DNA of 64,000 bases from Rugalucina vietnamica (taxonomy: Eukaryota; Mollusca; Bivalvia; Lucinida; Lucinidae), in contig OZ024870.1 of assembly GCA_964017185.1 (NCBI GenBank), positions 63,900,812 to 63,964,811 on the forward strand. The letters run 5' to 3'. Of this stretch, positions 19,633-31,400 are shown piece by piece (position 1 is the stretch's first letter; every line of letters begins with the position of its first letter). The notes below the pieces were generated by a model. The model was not told the DNA's origin. It made no database searches and saw nothing but the letters and a program-made list of their open reading frames with translations. The position numbers and the translations under genes are program-made.

Positions 19633-20284
19633 TTAAAATAATACAAAAAATAAGATAAATATACTGTGCACTAAGGGAGTAGGGTGGGCTGTCAGGAAAT
19701 ACAACATATAAAGAGTATGATAACATGACAAAAAACAACAACTGAAAAACAAATAGAAATACAAACAATAATACAAAGAATTGGCTACAAGCTTGATGTT
19801 GTGCTAAGTATATGTTTAAGGTATTAAAAATTCCAAAAATCTATGGTGTTTTTGTGTAAAGTTACATTCAAGGAGCAGATTAAGGCTACATGTCTTGGAA
19901 TAGAAATGATAATTGATTTGCATGGCATCTAACCTTTGAATGACATGACATGGTCATTTTTTTTTTTCTCTTAGCTATTACCACCATATATACAACTTTG
20001 GCAGAAACTATTTGTACCTCACTGATTGAACGGAACAAAGCTATATTATTTTTGTTTGATTTCAAATGTGATTTAACATGGAACAGTAAAAGCTTATAGA
20101 TTCTACAACTGCTTATAAGATATACAGTAATTATATGAGTTACAGCAAATGAAATTCTGGGAACTGCATGTTTTAAAAAAAAAACACAATCTTTTTCATC
20201 CAAATGTTTGAAAAGTACATAAATTATACCTTCTTTGGGAACAACATGAATAAAAACTCATCAAGATAACATGTCCGTGTAATG
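19633..20284. other. LINE 5' flank and unclassified AT-rich DNA
   Basis: Immediately upstream of the LINE endonuclease the minus strand has stops in all frames. No ORF1 or repeat is recognised. Confidence 0.4.
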
Positions 20285-20635
20285 TATGGGGGCAAGTTCA
20301 AACCATGGGGGGCAAGTTCAGCTTGATTGCAGGTTGCCCCCCGAACAAGTTGCTTCCCGGGTCTTATTTCTAACACTGTGTACATGTAAATTGCATGGAG
20401 TGTTTTCGTAATGATATGCATCAAATTTTTATCAGACATGACTGATGCCAATGAACTGGTTGAAGAACTGGTTAACTGGTTGAAAATCCTTAAAGCAGCA
20501 TTTCTAATACACAGACACAAAACATCCGAAAAACATGTCCATGAAATGCATACCCCATTAAACCCCCCTTTTATATAGAAAAACTGGGGTTTGCAGGGGT
20601 ATACCTATTTTTCTTATTTTTGTTACAAAATATTG
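20285..20635. repeat. second copy of the ~350-bp duplicated segment
   Basis: Matches 7496-7846 with only small differences. Here the family A MITE at its end is complete (20524-20789), so this copy is closer to the ancestral state. Confidence 0.85.
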
Positions 20636-20789
20636 ATTGTGGGTACTCGTTAGAACCGCCTCACCGTGGCGGTTCTAACATGCACCCACAATCAGTGCTT
20701 TGACCAAAAATATGAAAAATATCAAATTTTTTCCAATTTTTACTCCTGAAAAAAATCTCTGTATATATCATAGGCAAGTTTTCATAATG
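20524..20789 (+). mobile_element. MITE family A, complete copy
   Basis: Ends CATCCGAAAAACATG and CAAGTTTTCATAATG. The central palindrome is TTAGAACCGCCTCACCGTGG and the flanking inverted block GATTGTGGGTAC..CACCCACAATC. Confidence 0.8.
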
Positions 20790-20874
20790 GAAAATATTTG
20801 TAAGCAAAACTCCGTGAGTTACATTGTAACTGAGTGGCCAGTCTCTTTTCTAGGCCAAAAAAAGTAGACAAAAA

Positions 20875-21201
20875 CTAGAAAAAGTGCCTTGAGAGGCACG
20901 TATACCCCCGGCTGGTAGCCACCAATCCCCCTTCCCTACCCCCTACCTAAACAAACCGCCACATGCTCACCCCTGACATTGAACCTCACATCACCAATGA
21001 AAGACAGTACCCTTATCAAGTACATTTTCGAAATAGGCAGTGTTAAGTACTTTGCATACAAACATGGGGGAGTGTAGTTTTAGAATGACATATCTATTTT
21101 AGAGCGGTATACAGAGCTGACGTGTATACCCAATCTAGGACATAAGCACGGACATTGTGGGTCAGGTCCTCAGTCCTAGATTGAAATGAAAGTAGAATGT
21201 C

Positions 21202-21246
<45 letters not shown>

Positions 21247-22226
21247 CTAGATCTTGACCTCAGGTCCCATCCCCACCCCCATGCATGGACCCTTGGGTCT
21301 AGCCCTTACGTGGTAACTTTGTTGTGTTGTAAGCATGAATGCTTTCTGACACATGGTTGTCAAGATATAGCCATACAGAATATCAACTTGGTAACTATTG
21401 TATTTTATGTGTCCTAGATTTTGACCTTCAGTCCCACCCCTAGTTTGGTGCCATGGAATTTAATTCAACCCTAAAGGGTATCTATGATCCAAACAGGAAT
21501 ACATTCCTATAAGTATTTGTTAAGATATGAACTTGGAGATGAAAAAACACTATGTAAATAGCACATTTTCAAGGTGACCTAGATTTTGACCTCTAGCCCC
21601 ACCCCCGGGCATGGACCCAGGGTCCGAACTCACAGAAACAAAGCAAACCCTATAGGGTACCTACGGTTAAAATATGAATGGTTTCTGATCATTGGTTCAT
21701 GAGATATACACCACCAGAGAAACTTAAACCAAAACTTTGACCCAAATAAAAGGTGACCTAGATTTTGACCTCTAGCCCCACCCCCGGGCATGGACCCAGG
21801 GTCCGAACTCATAGAAACAAAGCAAACCCTATAGGGTACCTATGGTTAAAATATGAATGGTTTCTGATCATTGGTTCATGAGATATACACCACCAGAGAA
21901 ACTTAAACCAAAACTTTGACCCAAATAAAAGGTGACCTAGATTTTGACCTCTAGCCCCACCCCTGGGCACGGACCCAGGGTCTGAACTCACAGAAACAAA
22001 GCAAACCCTATAGGGTACCTATGGTTAAAATATGAATGGTTTCTGATCATTAGTTCATGAGATATACACCAGCAGAGAAACTTTAACAAAAACTTTGACA
22101 TAAATTCCACGAACGTTCCGGAATAACGAACGAAATAACGAACGAACGAACGAACAAACGAACATACGAACGGACGAATGGAAAAGCGAAAACTATATAC
22201 CCGTCGGCATAAATGCCGGGGGTATA
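20875..22226 (-). mobile_element. HINE/pearl-like Helitron relative, copy 1
   Basis: On the minus strand the 3' end is a GTGCCT-CTCA-AGGCAC hairpin, then TTTTTCTAG followed by T, the Helitron terminus signature (established: hairpin, CTRR, insertion before T). The other end has the inverted match TATACCCCCGGC / GCCGGGGGTATA. Inside are five tandem units of ~160-179 bp (starts about 21246, 21414, 21573, 21752, 21931; the last three nearly identical) and an (ACGA)n tract at 22118-22180. Tandem core plus tetranucleotide run resembles the bivalve pearl elements. No Rep/helicase gene is present. Confidence 0.75.
21206..21244 (+). repeat. poly(A) run
   Basis: Long uninterrupted A tract inside the HINE-like element; the second copy has a comparable A-rich region at 24859-24952. 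Confidence 0.9.
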
Positions 22227-22352
22227 ATGATTGGCTGAGTTAGAAAACTACACTTTTACAGTTACATTACTTACACGTTCTACCGTAGAAGCCAAAGCTC
22301 TTAAGATTGCTGTGGAATCCCTAAAACACAGGAAAAGAAACAGGTCAACTTA

Positions 22353-22628
22353 ATCGGGAAAACATGTACGTAAAATGTATACCCCCTTGAACCCCATTTA
22401 TATAGCAAAACTGGGGTTTGCATGGGTATACCTATTTTTCTTATTTTTGCTCCAAAACATAGATTGTGGGTACTCTTTAGAACCGCCTCGGTGAGGCGGT
22501 TCTAACGTGTACCCACAATCTATGTTTTGAGCAAAAATAAGAAAAATATCAATATTTTACAGCTGAAAATTTTCAATTTCTAAAGCTCAAAAAATCTCTG
22601 TTTATTGCATGGGCAAGTTTTCATAATG
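22353..22628 (+). mobile_element. MITE family A, complete copy
   Basis: Contains GGGAAAACATGTACG, the ATAGCAAAACTGGGGTTTGC block, the TTAGAACCGCCTCGGTGAGG palindrome and the end GGGCAAGTTTTCATAATG. Confidence 0.8.
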
Positions 22629-22655
22629 TTAGCACACCATAGAGCCCAAAGAAAA

Positions 22656-22875
22656 ATATGATCCGCTAAGCAAGAAAACCGATCTTCAGGGTTGCCGACC
22701 GGGTCTGACACAAACAGACCTGTACAGTCTCTGAAACAGGCTAGAAGCTTGAAATTTTGGATTTAAATAGAAGAAGGATTATACTACCTGGTATCCAATT
22801 AGTGAAAACAAAGGCGCTGTGCACCTGTGTTTTAGCATATGCATAAGTATGGTTTTCCCATGACATGGCTCATAT
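22656..22875 (-). mobile_element. MITE family B, reverse copy, ATAT target duplication
   Basis: Element 22660-22871 (212 bp) is flanked by ATAT. It has GGTCTGACACAAACAG, TAGAAGCTTGAAATTTTGG and GTGAAAACAAAGGCGC in reverse-family order. Confidence 0.8.
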
Positions 22876-22983
22876 ACCCTAGTCTTATATTTACTATAGT
22901 GCACATATATATGTACTATAGTGAACATATATATGTACATGAATTGTACATGAAAAAAAAATGACAGTAATGTTTCTTCCTAC

Positions 22984-23190
22984 ATTTGTGCCGCGTCATG
23001 ACAAAACCAACAATCTGCATATGTGAAAACAAAGGCCCAGAACAGCTTCGCAACTTCTGGGATAGTACAATTCCTCAACTTTCTAAAACCAAAATTTCCA
23101 GCCTCTAGCCATCTTGTGCTTGTACAGCTCAGTTTGTGACAGACCTGTACTGAAACCACACTGTTGGTTTTCTCGCATCACAGCTCATTT
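22984..23190 (+). mobile_element. MITE family B copy, ATTT target duplication
   Basis: Element 22988-23186 (199 bp) lies between ATTT repeats; part of the hairpin arm is deleted. Upstream, 22895-22940 holds a 22-bp direct repeat (CATATATATGTACTATAGTG). Confidence 0.8.
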
Positions 23191-23248
23191 CAGTGGTACC
23201 AAAAGTTTACTCATCACAGCTCATTTCAGTGGTACCAAAAGTTTACTG
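23177..23248 (+). repeat. 36-bp tandem duplication over the right end of the MITE
   Basis: CATCACAGCTCATTTCAGTGGTACC..TTTACT occurs twice back to back. It duplicates the MITE terminus together with flank, so it arose after insertion. Confidence 0.85.
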
Positions 23249-23310
23249 CTTTATTTATGCCCATAGACAAAAACCAAAGTCATGTCAGTTCATTTATCCT
23301 AGTCACACTG

Positions 23311-23552
23311 CATTACGAAAACATACCCATGCAATATACAGAGATTTTTAAAGTTGTAAAAATGAAAATTTTCAGTAGAAAAATTTTGATATTTTTCTTA
23401 TTTTTGCTCAAAACATAGATTTTGGGTACACACAATCTATGTTTTGGAGCAAAAATAAGAAAAATAGGTATACCCCTGCAAACCCCAGTTTTTACTATAT
23501 ATAAAAGTGGGGTTTAAGGGGGTATATATTGCACGGACTTGTTTTCCTGATG
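23311..23552 (-). mobile_element. MITE family A, reverse orientation, lacking the central hairpin
   Basis: Starts CATTACGAAAACATACCC and ends GGACTTGTTTTCCTGATG. The GGTTCTAAC core palindrome is missing, leaving TTGGGTACACACAATC. Confidence 0.8.
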
Positions 23553-23770
23553 GTCTTTGAGGCAAGTTACCAGCATGTTGTGCACATTTCTTTCACCACT
23601 GACCGACAAATGCTCTTCTTGTATCAGTGTAAGAGAAAGAATGGCCACAGAAATATTTTCATAATAAAATCTTCATGAAAGAAATGTGAAGATTGATTGC
23701 ATGTTAGTTAAGTTATGAGACATAGAATTGATAGAGCTATTGCACCCAAGTGGTATCAAAAAGGAAAAAT

Positions 23771-23912
23771 ATATGAGCCGACCACATCTGACACAAACTG
23801 ACCTGCATAGTCACAGAAGCAGGCTAGAAGCTTGAAATTTCGGATTTATATCTGCGCCTTTGTTTTCGCATAATTATGCAAAATGTTGGTTTTCTTATGA
23901 CGCTGTTCATAT
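23771..23912 (-). mobile_element. MITE family B, 134-bp deleted reverse copy, ATAT target duplication
   Basis: Element 23775-23908 between ATAT repeats; about 100 bp of the interior are missing. The preceding 23553-23770 is unclassified. Confidence 0.75.
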
Positions 23913-24127
23913 ATATACATGCAACAGCCTCTGTTTTCATACATATTGTGACAATATTGTACTGCTGAGTATTTACCTTTTAATTCTTTTTGGAATCACA
24001 ATGGGCCATAGTCCTGCATAAAAAATAAAATATACAATTAAATCTCACTTTAGACTGACACATTATATTGATTTATACCGTATATTTACAGGGATTGAAA
24101 AAATACACTTTTGAACAAATTCAAAAT

Positions 24128-24370
24128 ATCTGAGCCTCTTTGTGAGAAAACCAACAATTTGGGTTTCAGATCCGGTCTGACACAAACTAGTCTGATCAGT
24201 CAAAGAAGCAGGCTAGAAGCTTGAAATTTTGGATTTAAGAAGAAGAAGGATTGTACTATCTGTATAGCAAAAACAAAGGCTTTGATCAGCTTTACATTTA
24301 GCGCAAAGATGGTCTGCATCTTTGTTTTCGCATATGCAGATTGTTGGTTTTCTGATGTGGCGGCTCATCT
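24128..24370 (-). mobile_element. MITE family B, 235-bp reverse copy, ATCT target duplication
   Basis: Element 24132-24366 is flanked by ATCT at both sides. All family blocks are present. Confidence 0.85.
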
Positions 24371-24518
24371 TATGTCAAAAATTCCTTAGAAGATGAAAAA
24401 CAGTAAATTGGATGTAATCTTTAGTAAAATCTGGACAAACACAGTAGGTAATAGTTTATTTCATTTTGTGAACCTATAAATTTTGTATTTCCATTGAAGT
24501 TAACCAACCAATTAACAA

Positions 24519-25760
24519 CTAGAAAAAGTGCCTTGAGAGGCACGTATACCCCCGGCTGGTAGCTCCCCTACACCCCTAGGCCCACTGCCCCCAACCCATA
24601 TATGCTCACTGACGCTAATACAATGAACCTGCATTCCCGAATAAAAGACTGCAACCTCAACAAGTACTACTTATAAATTTGTATTTGCAAAAGCACTGTC
24701 TAAAACCATGGGGAGGAGGAGTGTAGTAGAATGACAGGTCTATTTCATATCAGTATACAGAGCTGACTTGTATACTCAATCTAGGACTTGATCGCGGACA
24801 TTGAGGGTCAGGTCCTCAGTCCTAGATGGAAAATAGAATGTCATTCTTCAATAATATTTAAAAAAAGAAAAAAAAAAAAAAAAAAAAAAAAAATCTTCAA
24901 TATTATTAAAATAAAAAAAAAAATAAAAAAAAAAAAAAAAAAAAAAAAAAAAGATGTCCTAGATCTTGACCTCTAGCCCCACCCTGGGCATGGACCCTAA
25001 AGTCCTAAAGTCTAATGTCATTAGGCACAAGGCAAACCTTATAGAGTACCTATGGTGCAAGTATGAATGATTTCTAAACATGGTGGTGAAGAAAAGTACA
25101 GAAAATAAAATATTTAAAGAAGTTCTAGATTTTGACCTCTAGCCCCACCCCCACACATGGACCCTAGAGTCTGAACCTTACATGGTACCTATGGTCTAAG
25201 TATGAATGCTTTCTGACAAGACTTTGTGATCCTAGATGTCAAGAAAATAGACTTACAGAAATTTATCATAGTATCTATCATATTATAAATGAGTCCTAGA
25301 TTTTGACCTCTAGCCCCACCCCTGGGGATGGTGACATGGAATATGAAAGCAAACACTATCGGGTATCTATGAACTAAATTAAAACACATCCCTATGATTG
25401 TGTGTTAAGATATGGACTAAAAGAATAAACATTGACATTGTAAACAGCACATTTTAAAGGTGACCTAGATTTTGACCTCCAGCCCTACCCCCGGGCATGG
25501 GCCCTGGGGTCCGAACTCATGGAAACAAAGCAAACCCTATAGGGTACCTATGGTCCAAATATGAATTGTTTCTGACCATTGGTTCATGAGATATACACCT
25601 CTAGAGAAACTTTAACCAAAACTTTGACGTAAATTCCACGAACGTTCCGGAATTACGAACGAAGAAACGAACTAACTAACTAACTAACTAACTAACATAC
25701 GAACTGACGAACGGAAAAGCGAAAGCTATATACCCGTCGGCATAAATGCCGGGGGTATAA
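24519..25760 (-). mobile_element. HINE/pearl-like Helitron relative, copy 2
   Basis: Same termini as 20875-22226: the minus-strand 3' hairpin plus TTTTTCTAG then T, and the GCCGGGGGTATA end. Four diverged tandem units (starts about 24955, 25120, 25293, 25459), an A-rich stretch at 24859-24952, and a microsatellite that has drifted to (AACT)n at about 25668-25695 in place of (ACGA)n. Confidence 0.75.
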
Positions 25761-25903
25761 TTATTTTGATGAATTATGCCAGGCCTTAAGTGTAAGTGCA
25801 TAACTCTTCTTACTTTTATCTGGTTCTGTGTCGGTAACTGTTGATTTCTGTCTTCTTATTGAGCATAAACAACATGGTGACCTGAAAGAAAGGTATGATA
25901 ATT

Positions 25904-26834
25904 AAATGAGCTGCATCATGAGAAAACTAACAATGTGGTTTTTGAACAGGTCCAACACACACCGAGCTGCACAAGCACAGAAGATGGCTAGAGGCTAGAA
26001 ATTAGAGGAATTGTACTATCCATGTAGAGAAACCAAAGGCACTGATCAGCTTCGGCATAATCGCCACAAATCAAACCATAGACTAGTCCAGCAAGTGGAG
26101 AGGGTGCAGAGGAGAGCGGCAAGATGGGTAACAAGAAGATACCCATCCGACATGCTTCGCAGTCTTGAATGGAGATCCCTTGAACAAAGATGAGTGAACG
26201 ACTCACTATAAATCCTTTACTAACGTTCTGTGAAATCATCTTGTTGCCATTGATGAGGATAAGTACTTGCAAAGGGGTACTGGTAGACCAGACCATCAAT
26301 ATTGCTGGTGCGAGCAGACAAAAACTATACACGCTTTTACTTCTTTCCCAGGACAGTAATATAATGAAACCAACTCCCACATCGAATCTGCCTGGCAGAG
26401 TTGCTCAATACCTTCAAGACACAGGTCGCAAAAAATCAAGCACTCCAGACTTAATTAATCATCTAATCTATCTCTTTGCCTTTCTTCATCTTTTCTTCCT
26501 TCAGTCTTTCCTGATTTCTACTTTTCTTACTCATCTTTTTCATTACATCTACTAAAATTCCCTTCTCGCACTCCGCTGGTGATATCCTCAAAATTGAGGG
26601 CATACCAGTATAACGGCAAAAGCAAAAGCATGCCCTGCCATGCACGCACGAATATGCACTGAAAATGATTGTCAGAAAATTTTACTGTCAGATTGCTGGT
26701 ACAATCAACTGTCTCATGTGAATGCTTAATACTACAGAGGCCTAAAACAGCAGACTGTACAAATCCTTGTGCTGTAGGAATCTGCAACCTGTCACTCTAT
26801 CTAAATGTTGGTTTTCTCATAATGCAGCTCAAAT
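25904..26834 (-). mobile_element. MITE family B, reverse copy split by LINE-derived sequence, AAAT target duplication
   Basis: The left part from GAGCTGCATCATGAG to CTGATCAGCTTCGG and the right part from TGTTGGTTTTCTCATAATGC to GCAGCTC are flanked by AAAT at 25904-25907 and 26831-26834. About 730 bp (26062-26790) lie between them. Confidence 0.75.
26040..26600 (+). pseudogene. LINE reverse transcriptase C-terminal fragment 1
   Basis: Shifting frames give LVQQVERVQRRAARWVTRR, LRSLEWRSLEQR, VAIDEDKYLQRGTGRPDHQ and FTSFPRTV.WNQLPHRI. These follow the order of the C-terminal tail of CR1/Jockey/RTE-type ORF2 proteins (QRRAARFV, LGW..LEERR, SFFPRTI.DWN.LP). At least two frame changes are needed. 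It is inserted in a MITE. Confidence 0.75.
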
Positions 26835-26974
26835 GTTACGACAACTTTATTTTATTTTTAGAAATCAATAGGACTTATTGGCTACATCCTTTAGAAGTGA
26901 CAATCAAGCTCAGTCTGATATTCCTTTTCATTCAGAATTTTCACATCAGAATAAGAATAGTTTACTGGTGAAAC

Positions 26975-27745
26975 GTCAAACTGAGTGAAAGCTTGGAACA
27001 ATTCCAAAGAAAATATCTCAAACAAATACAAGGTTTACCCGACAATACCTCAAACACAGCTTGTTTAGCTCTCCTTGGCGTTTTGCCTGTCGAGGCATTG
27101 TTACACAAGAATCTGCTATAGATGTTTGTTAACATGATTAGAAATAAAAACTCAGTAGAATATGAAATAGCCAAGAGGCAACTGGTAATGAAAGATATGC
27201 CCCAAGGGAGTATTTTCACTCTATTCAAAGCATTTTAGATAGGTATGGTTTACCTTCAGTTTTGACCTTTAAAATAGCCCACCAACAAGGAGACCTGGAA
27301 ATGTACACTTAACCACAAAATAAATGAAATGGTACAAAAGTTCTGGAGGTCTGATATTGAAAGCAAGTCTTCCACAAAATACTTAAACCGAAATGTATTG
27401 AATGTGGGCAGCAGTCACCATATATGGTCAACTGTAAGGAATAATATTCATGACAGTAGAAGCTTGCACAAATTAAATGTAAATTGTTGACGGGCACATA
27501 TACTCCAAGCAAACAGGGCAGCCTTCAACCAATACGCTGTAAATCCAACTCGTTAGCTGTGCAACACAGCTCCAGAGACAAAACAGCATTTTGTGGGGGA
27601 GTGTGCTTTCTTTAATGAAGAGAGGAATATCTACATAGAGAATCTGGAGGCGAGCCCGATTCTTTCGGATCAGTATATCCCGAGTCTATGAAACCCAGAA
27701 TTTCTCACATAGCTAACATTAGATGCGACAGTGATATCAGGCTTT
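26975..27745 (+). pseudogene. LINE reverse transcriptase C-terminal fragment 2 (bivalve type)
   Basis: Reads LEQFQRKYLKQIQGLPDNT, ACLALLGVLPVEALLHKN, MIRNKNSVEYEIAKRQL, HHIWSTVRNNIHDSR, ILQANRAAFNQYAVNPT and APETKQHFVGEC across several stops and frame changes. This motif series is typical of a reverse transcriptase family abundant in bivalve genomes (remembered, not searched). 27746-28604 after it is unclassified. Confidence 0.75.
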
Positions 27746-28605
27746 GAGGAATGTGATTCAGAAGGGCTGGGGTCGCTCGAACTGTTTACTAGGGAGTATA
27801 TTCATAAAATTCATGTGAGAGGCATAGTAGCACTGAAGAGGATTTCATAAAGTCTGTATACAACAACAGCTTGTGTAAATAAGTTAAAGAGCACATGTAA
27901 ATAACTAAATATAAACATTTACCAGCTTTGAACGTAAAATTGAACACCTAGCCCAAAACTGTAAAGTCAATAGACTTCTGCCTCGAAGAAATAAGTGGGG
28001 GAGCTCTATGATACAACAACAACAACTGATAATACCACACCACACACATTCTATGATTGTTTACATTCCTATACAATTCCTCAATAAAAGTTGACAAGTT
28101 TTTATGTAAACATTGATTCACCCTTGCACTTTGATAGGATACTGTGAAAAACAAGTATTACCGACTTGCAGACAGGTATCTGAAAATTATTTTTTCTGTC
28201 CCGAATTCGTGTGCCCACGAAATTAGTGTTTTGAAGGTCATGTTAATAACAAGTTTTAAATAGATAAAATTTGACGCATAAGAAACCTCAACATCTGCTT
28301 AAATGTTTAAATATGTTTTTAACTAGATAAAACAATCAAACCTATGAAACTTCACAATTTTATTTTGCAAAATTCGTAGGTTCATGCGCGCCGCCATCTT
28401 TGACTATTGACTATTAATGTGACAATCGTGCGGTCACGACACCCAGGATACCCAAGGACACATTTCTGATGGGCGCACCACCTTTCGAAGTATCCATCTT
28501 CTGATACTGAGTTGATCTATTTCTGATCATCACCAGAGGTACACGGTTGTTGATGTTGACCAATCATTATGTTAGCGATATTATTAACTATCTCATATAC
28601 ATGGA

Positions 28606-28690
28606 AAGCGAGGTAGCCGAGTGGTTAGCGCACTGGCTTCTTGTGCTAGAGGTCCCGGGTTCGATCCCCGCCGGCGGCGAGGAAAATTTG
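28606..28690 (+). mobile_element. tRNA-derived SINE head
   Basis: A box TAGCCGAGTGG and B box GGTTCGATCCC with the right spacing. The anticodon arm CTGGC-TTCTTGT-GCTAG would read CUU. The acceptor stem does not pair and flanks are LINE-like, so I call a SINE or tRNA fossil rather than a functional tRNA gene. Confidence 0.65.
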
Positions 28691-28739
28691 TTGGTCCGAA
28701 CCGGCAATCAATGCTGACGAGGTATTTATTCCAATTAGG

Positions 28740-28985
28740 AACAAAAGACAAATCCGAGCAAAAAAAACACCAACACTATTCCACATCTAACTTTGTGAAT
28801 AAATACACACAAAACAACTCAGAGTGTTATAAAGTACCTGAATCAAATAAACACAGATCAATTCAGAAACTCTTTCTTTGTGAAAACTACCAGTGACTGG
28901 AACTGTTTGTCAGATGACCACATTCGCGCAGAGACAGTCAACAGCTTTAAAACAGATGTCCATTCGTATGTAACTAGTCAATAAA
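28740..28985 (+). pseudogene. LINE reverse transcriptase C-terminal fragment 3
   Basis: Frame shifts connect FVNKYTQNNSECYKVPE to FRNSFFVKTTSDWNCLSDD and ETVNSFKTDVHSY, the typical SFF..DWN.LP..SF end of non-LTR ORF2. It directly follows the tRNA-like head, so the pair could be a SINE with a LINE-derived tail. Confidence 0.65.
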
Positions 28986-29087
28986 TGCGCACATCCCCGG
29001 TTAAAGTACCAGAATTGGTCCTACCGTCAACAAAATACAGAAAATACAGAAAATACAGAACACGCTTCCCTTCGTGTCATTTGCAGG

Positions 29088-29190
29088 AATTACATGATCC
29101 AGTGCGCCGTCCTTCGGATCGGGACGTTAACTGGATCGGGACGTTCCCTGTGCAGGGACAGTCATCCCCTGCACAGGTTTAGATCCCTAA
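29088..29190 (+). mobile_element. SINE family 2 fragment with hairpin
   Basis: CCGTCCTTCGGATCGGGACG resembles the SINE middle domain. GTTCCCTGTGCAGGG..CCCCTGCACAGG forms a 12-bp stem. Confidence 0.4.
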
Positions 29191-29319
29191 ACAGGTTAAT
29201 TCTATCCTCATGCATGTTTGACTTGTACCGGCCCTACACATGTATGCTTAGCTGTAATTTAATTAATTTTAACTCGCTCCCCTGGTTAATACAGAATTTT
29301 GCCCCAGTTTAAGGGGTGA

Positions 29320-30061
29320 GCGGTGGCTCGGTACCAGTCTTTCAAGAATTCTCTTATAAGACCTGTCTTAAAGAAGCCAGATCTAGATCAAAATACTCTG
29401 AAAAATTATAGGCAAGTTTTAAACTTGCCCTTCATATCAAAAGTACTGGAAAAAGTTGTGAGCAGTCGCGTTGAAGAACATTTGCTGTCAAATAACCTGC
29501 ACGAAGAACACCAGTCAGCATACAGAAAGTTTCATTCCACGGAAACACTGAGCTCTACTGAAGGTTCAGAACGACTCTTCAATCTCTGGATCAGAATAAT
29601 GTCACCGTATTAGTGATGTTGGATCTCTCTGCAGCATTTGATACGATTGACCACAAGACACTGTTACATCGCCTTGAGCACATGTTCGGAATAGCAGGCA
29701 AGCCACTGAAGCGGATGACTTCATATCTCAGCGGTCGTCATCAAACTTTAACAATAGACGGAAAACTGTCTGAGCCCGTTCTGATGAATTTTAGTGTGCC
29801 TCAAGGATCTGTGCTTGGACCTAAATTCCATACTATGTACACTACACCAATCGGTGCCATCTGTAAGAAATATGGGCTTGAGTATCATTTTTATGCGGAC
29901 GATCCAGTTATACCTTTCCTTCAAACCAACGGACAATGTTTCAAGGACAAAGGCAATCCGGCGTGTTGAAGTTTGTCTTAAGGACATTCTCTCTTGGATG
30001 CATGGAAACATGCTAAAACAAAATGCTGACAAAACAGAGGTCACACTCTGCATGCCAAATA
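29320..30061 (+). pseudogene. LINE reverse transcriptase fragment 4 (CR1/Jockey-like)
   Basis: Blocks in order: RPVLKKPDLD, LPFISKVLEKVV, QSAYRKFHSTET, LVMLDLSAAFDTIDH (catalytic D), VPQGSVLGP, YADD (catalytic), then ILSWMHGNMLKQNADKTEV. Frameshifts are needed near 29560 and 29938, and an internal TAG falls near 29612 in the first frame. It ends at the inverted repeat at 30058. Confidence 0.88.
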
Positions 30062-30125
30062 TCGATATTTGACCAACGCCGGAGTAAAATAGCTAACTCC
30101 GAGGCAATCGCCAACGGCTGAGGAA
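30058..30125 (+). repeat. left member of a ~70-bp inverted repeat pair
   Basis: ATATCGATATTTGACCAACG..GGAGTAAAATAGCTAACTCC..GGCAATCGCCAACGGC matches the reverse complement of 37143-37221. Both members contain a small GGAGT..ACTCC hairpin. Confidence 0.8.
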
Positions 30126-30441
30126 TATGGAGAGTGTGTTTCTTGAAAACTTGCAAAAATTAAGTAGAAATGCGCCTTTACTCGAGTTTTGCTTATATTT
30201 ATTGCTTTATTTCATGTTTAACAAGTGTTCCACATTAGTTTCATGTGAAACCATATTCATATACTTGATTAAAGTAAGCACAATGTGCTTTACACAACTA
30301 TCAACATAATTCAGTCAATTTGCGTGTTTCTGTGAGCAGATGTATGATCGACCCTGCACATATAAAAGCAACAACCACCGACAGTACAAACTAAAACAAT
30401 AACACACCCCTATATAGTATTCTCTGGTCATTTTGCATTAT

Positions 30442-31400
30442 TTAAGGATGTTCGCTGCCATTGAAAAAGTATTCAAACTTTTTTTCTGACCACTCTTGTT
30501 GGATTCCAAAATACAATACAAGATATTTGAAAACAAAATAAGTATAGGGTAGTGTGCATTTTTTCAAGCTACAGGCCTGTGAATGAGACCTCTGAACACC
30601 ATGTTTTAAATTTAGTAAAATTAATTCATTTTTTGGTTCTTTGAAACATACCCGTCTTGAACAAAAATACACCCAGAGAGCTTTCAAAAGTCATAATATT
30701 TACGTTATGCAGTCTAATTTGGACCAAAAGCATAGAAAAAATTGCAACTTGAAGTGGATGACAAAAGTTTACGAGTCGTATTCCAACCCTACCCCCATAC
30801 TCGAAAAGTCGAAAAAAATCAATATTTTGAAATGTACCAAACCCATATTAAAATTTTGTAGATTCAAACTTTATCTTGTATTTTCACACAACATAGAACT
30901 TGGTAATATTGTTCGAATAAAAGAAAGAAATATATAGGGTAGTGTGCATATAAGAGAGAGCCAACAACTTGAAAATCGCCATTTTAAGCCTTTTTTCGAC
31001 TGTTTTATTTCTAAAAGCCAATTTCGTAAAACCATCCAAAATTTTTAAACTAGCACACAAAAGACAGAAAGACTGACTTAGAAGACAATGTACACATATG
31101 CTGCTGCTAAAATAAACATAGAACTAGTGCAATTAATTTGAAGATGTGTAATATGCAAGTTTAATCTACCCTAGCCCCTAAATTTTACTGACAACTAAAA
31201 TTTTCTGAAAAAGTGCAGAAAATGGGGTGAAAAAATGAAGTTTCTTAGATTGACAATTTTCATGGCTCATTCAATGCATATCATCAATATGTATCCAAAT
31301 ATAAAATATTAGGAAAATATCTGCAACCGTTTACGAGATATTCAACAAAATAAAAACCGGAAGTTCCGAAATGCCAAATGTTGGCAGCGAACATCCTTAA
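30442..31400. mobile_element. 951-bp element with TTAA target duplication
   Basis: Ends GGATGTTCGCTGCCA (30446) and TGGCAGCGAACATCC (31396) are a 15-bp inverted repeat flanked by TTAA. TTAA duplication is typical of piggyBac and Kolobok (established). The interior is AT-rich, has two copies of TATAGGGTAGTGTGCAT and no transposase frame. Confidence 0.85.

Noticed and set aside
28606..28690. Functional tRNA-Lys(CUU) gene
   Set aside because: A and B boxes and an anticodon arm are present but the acceptor stem does not pair and the flank is retroelement-like; treated as SINE or tRNA fossil.
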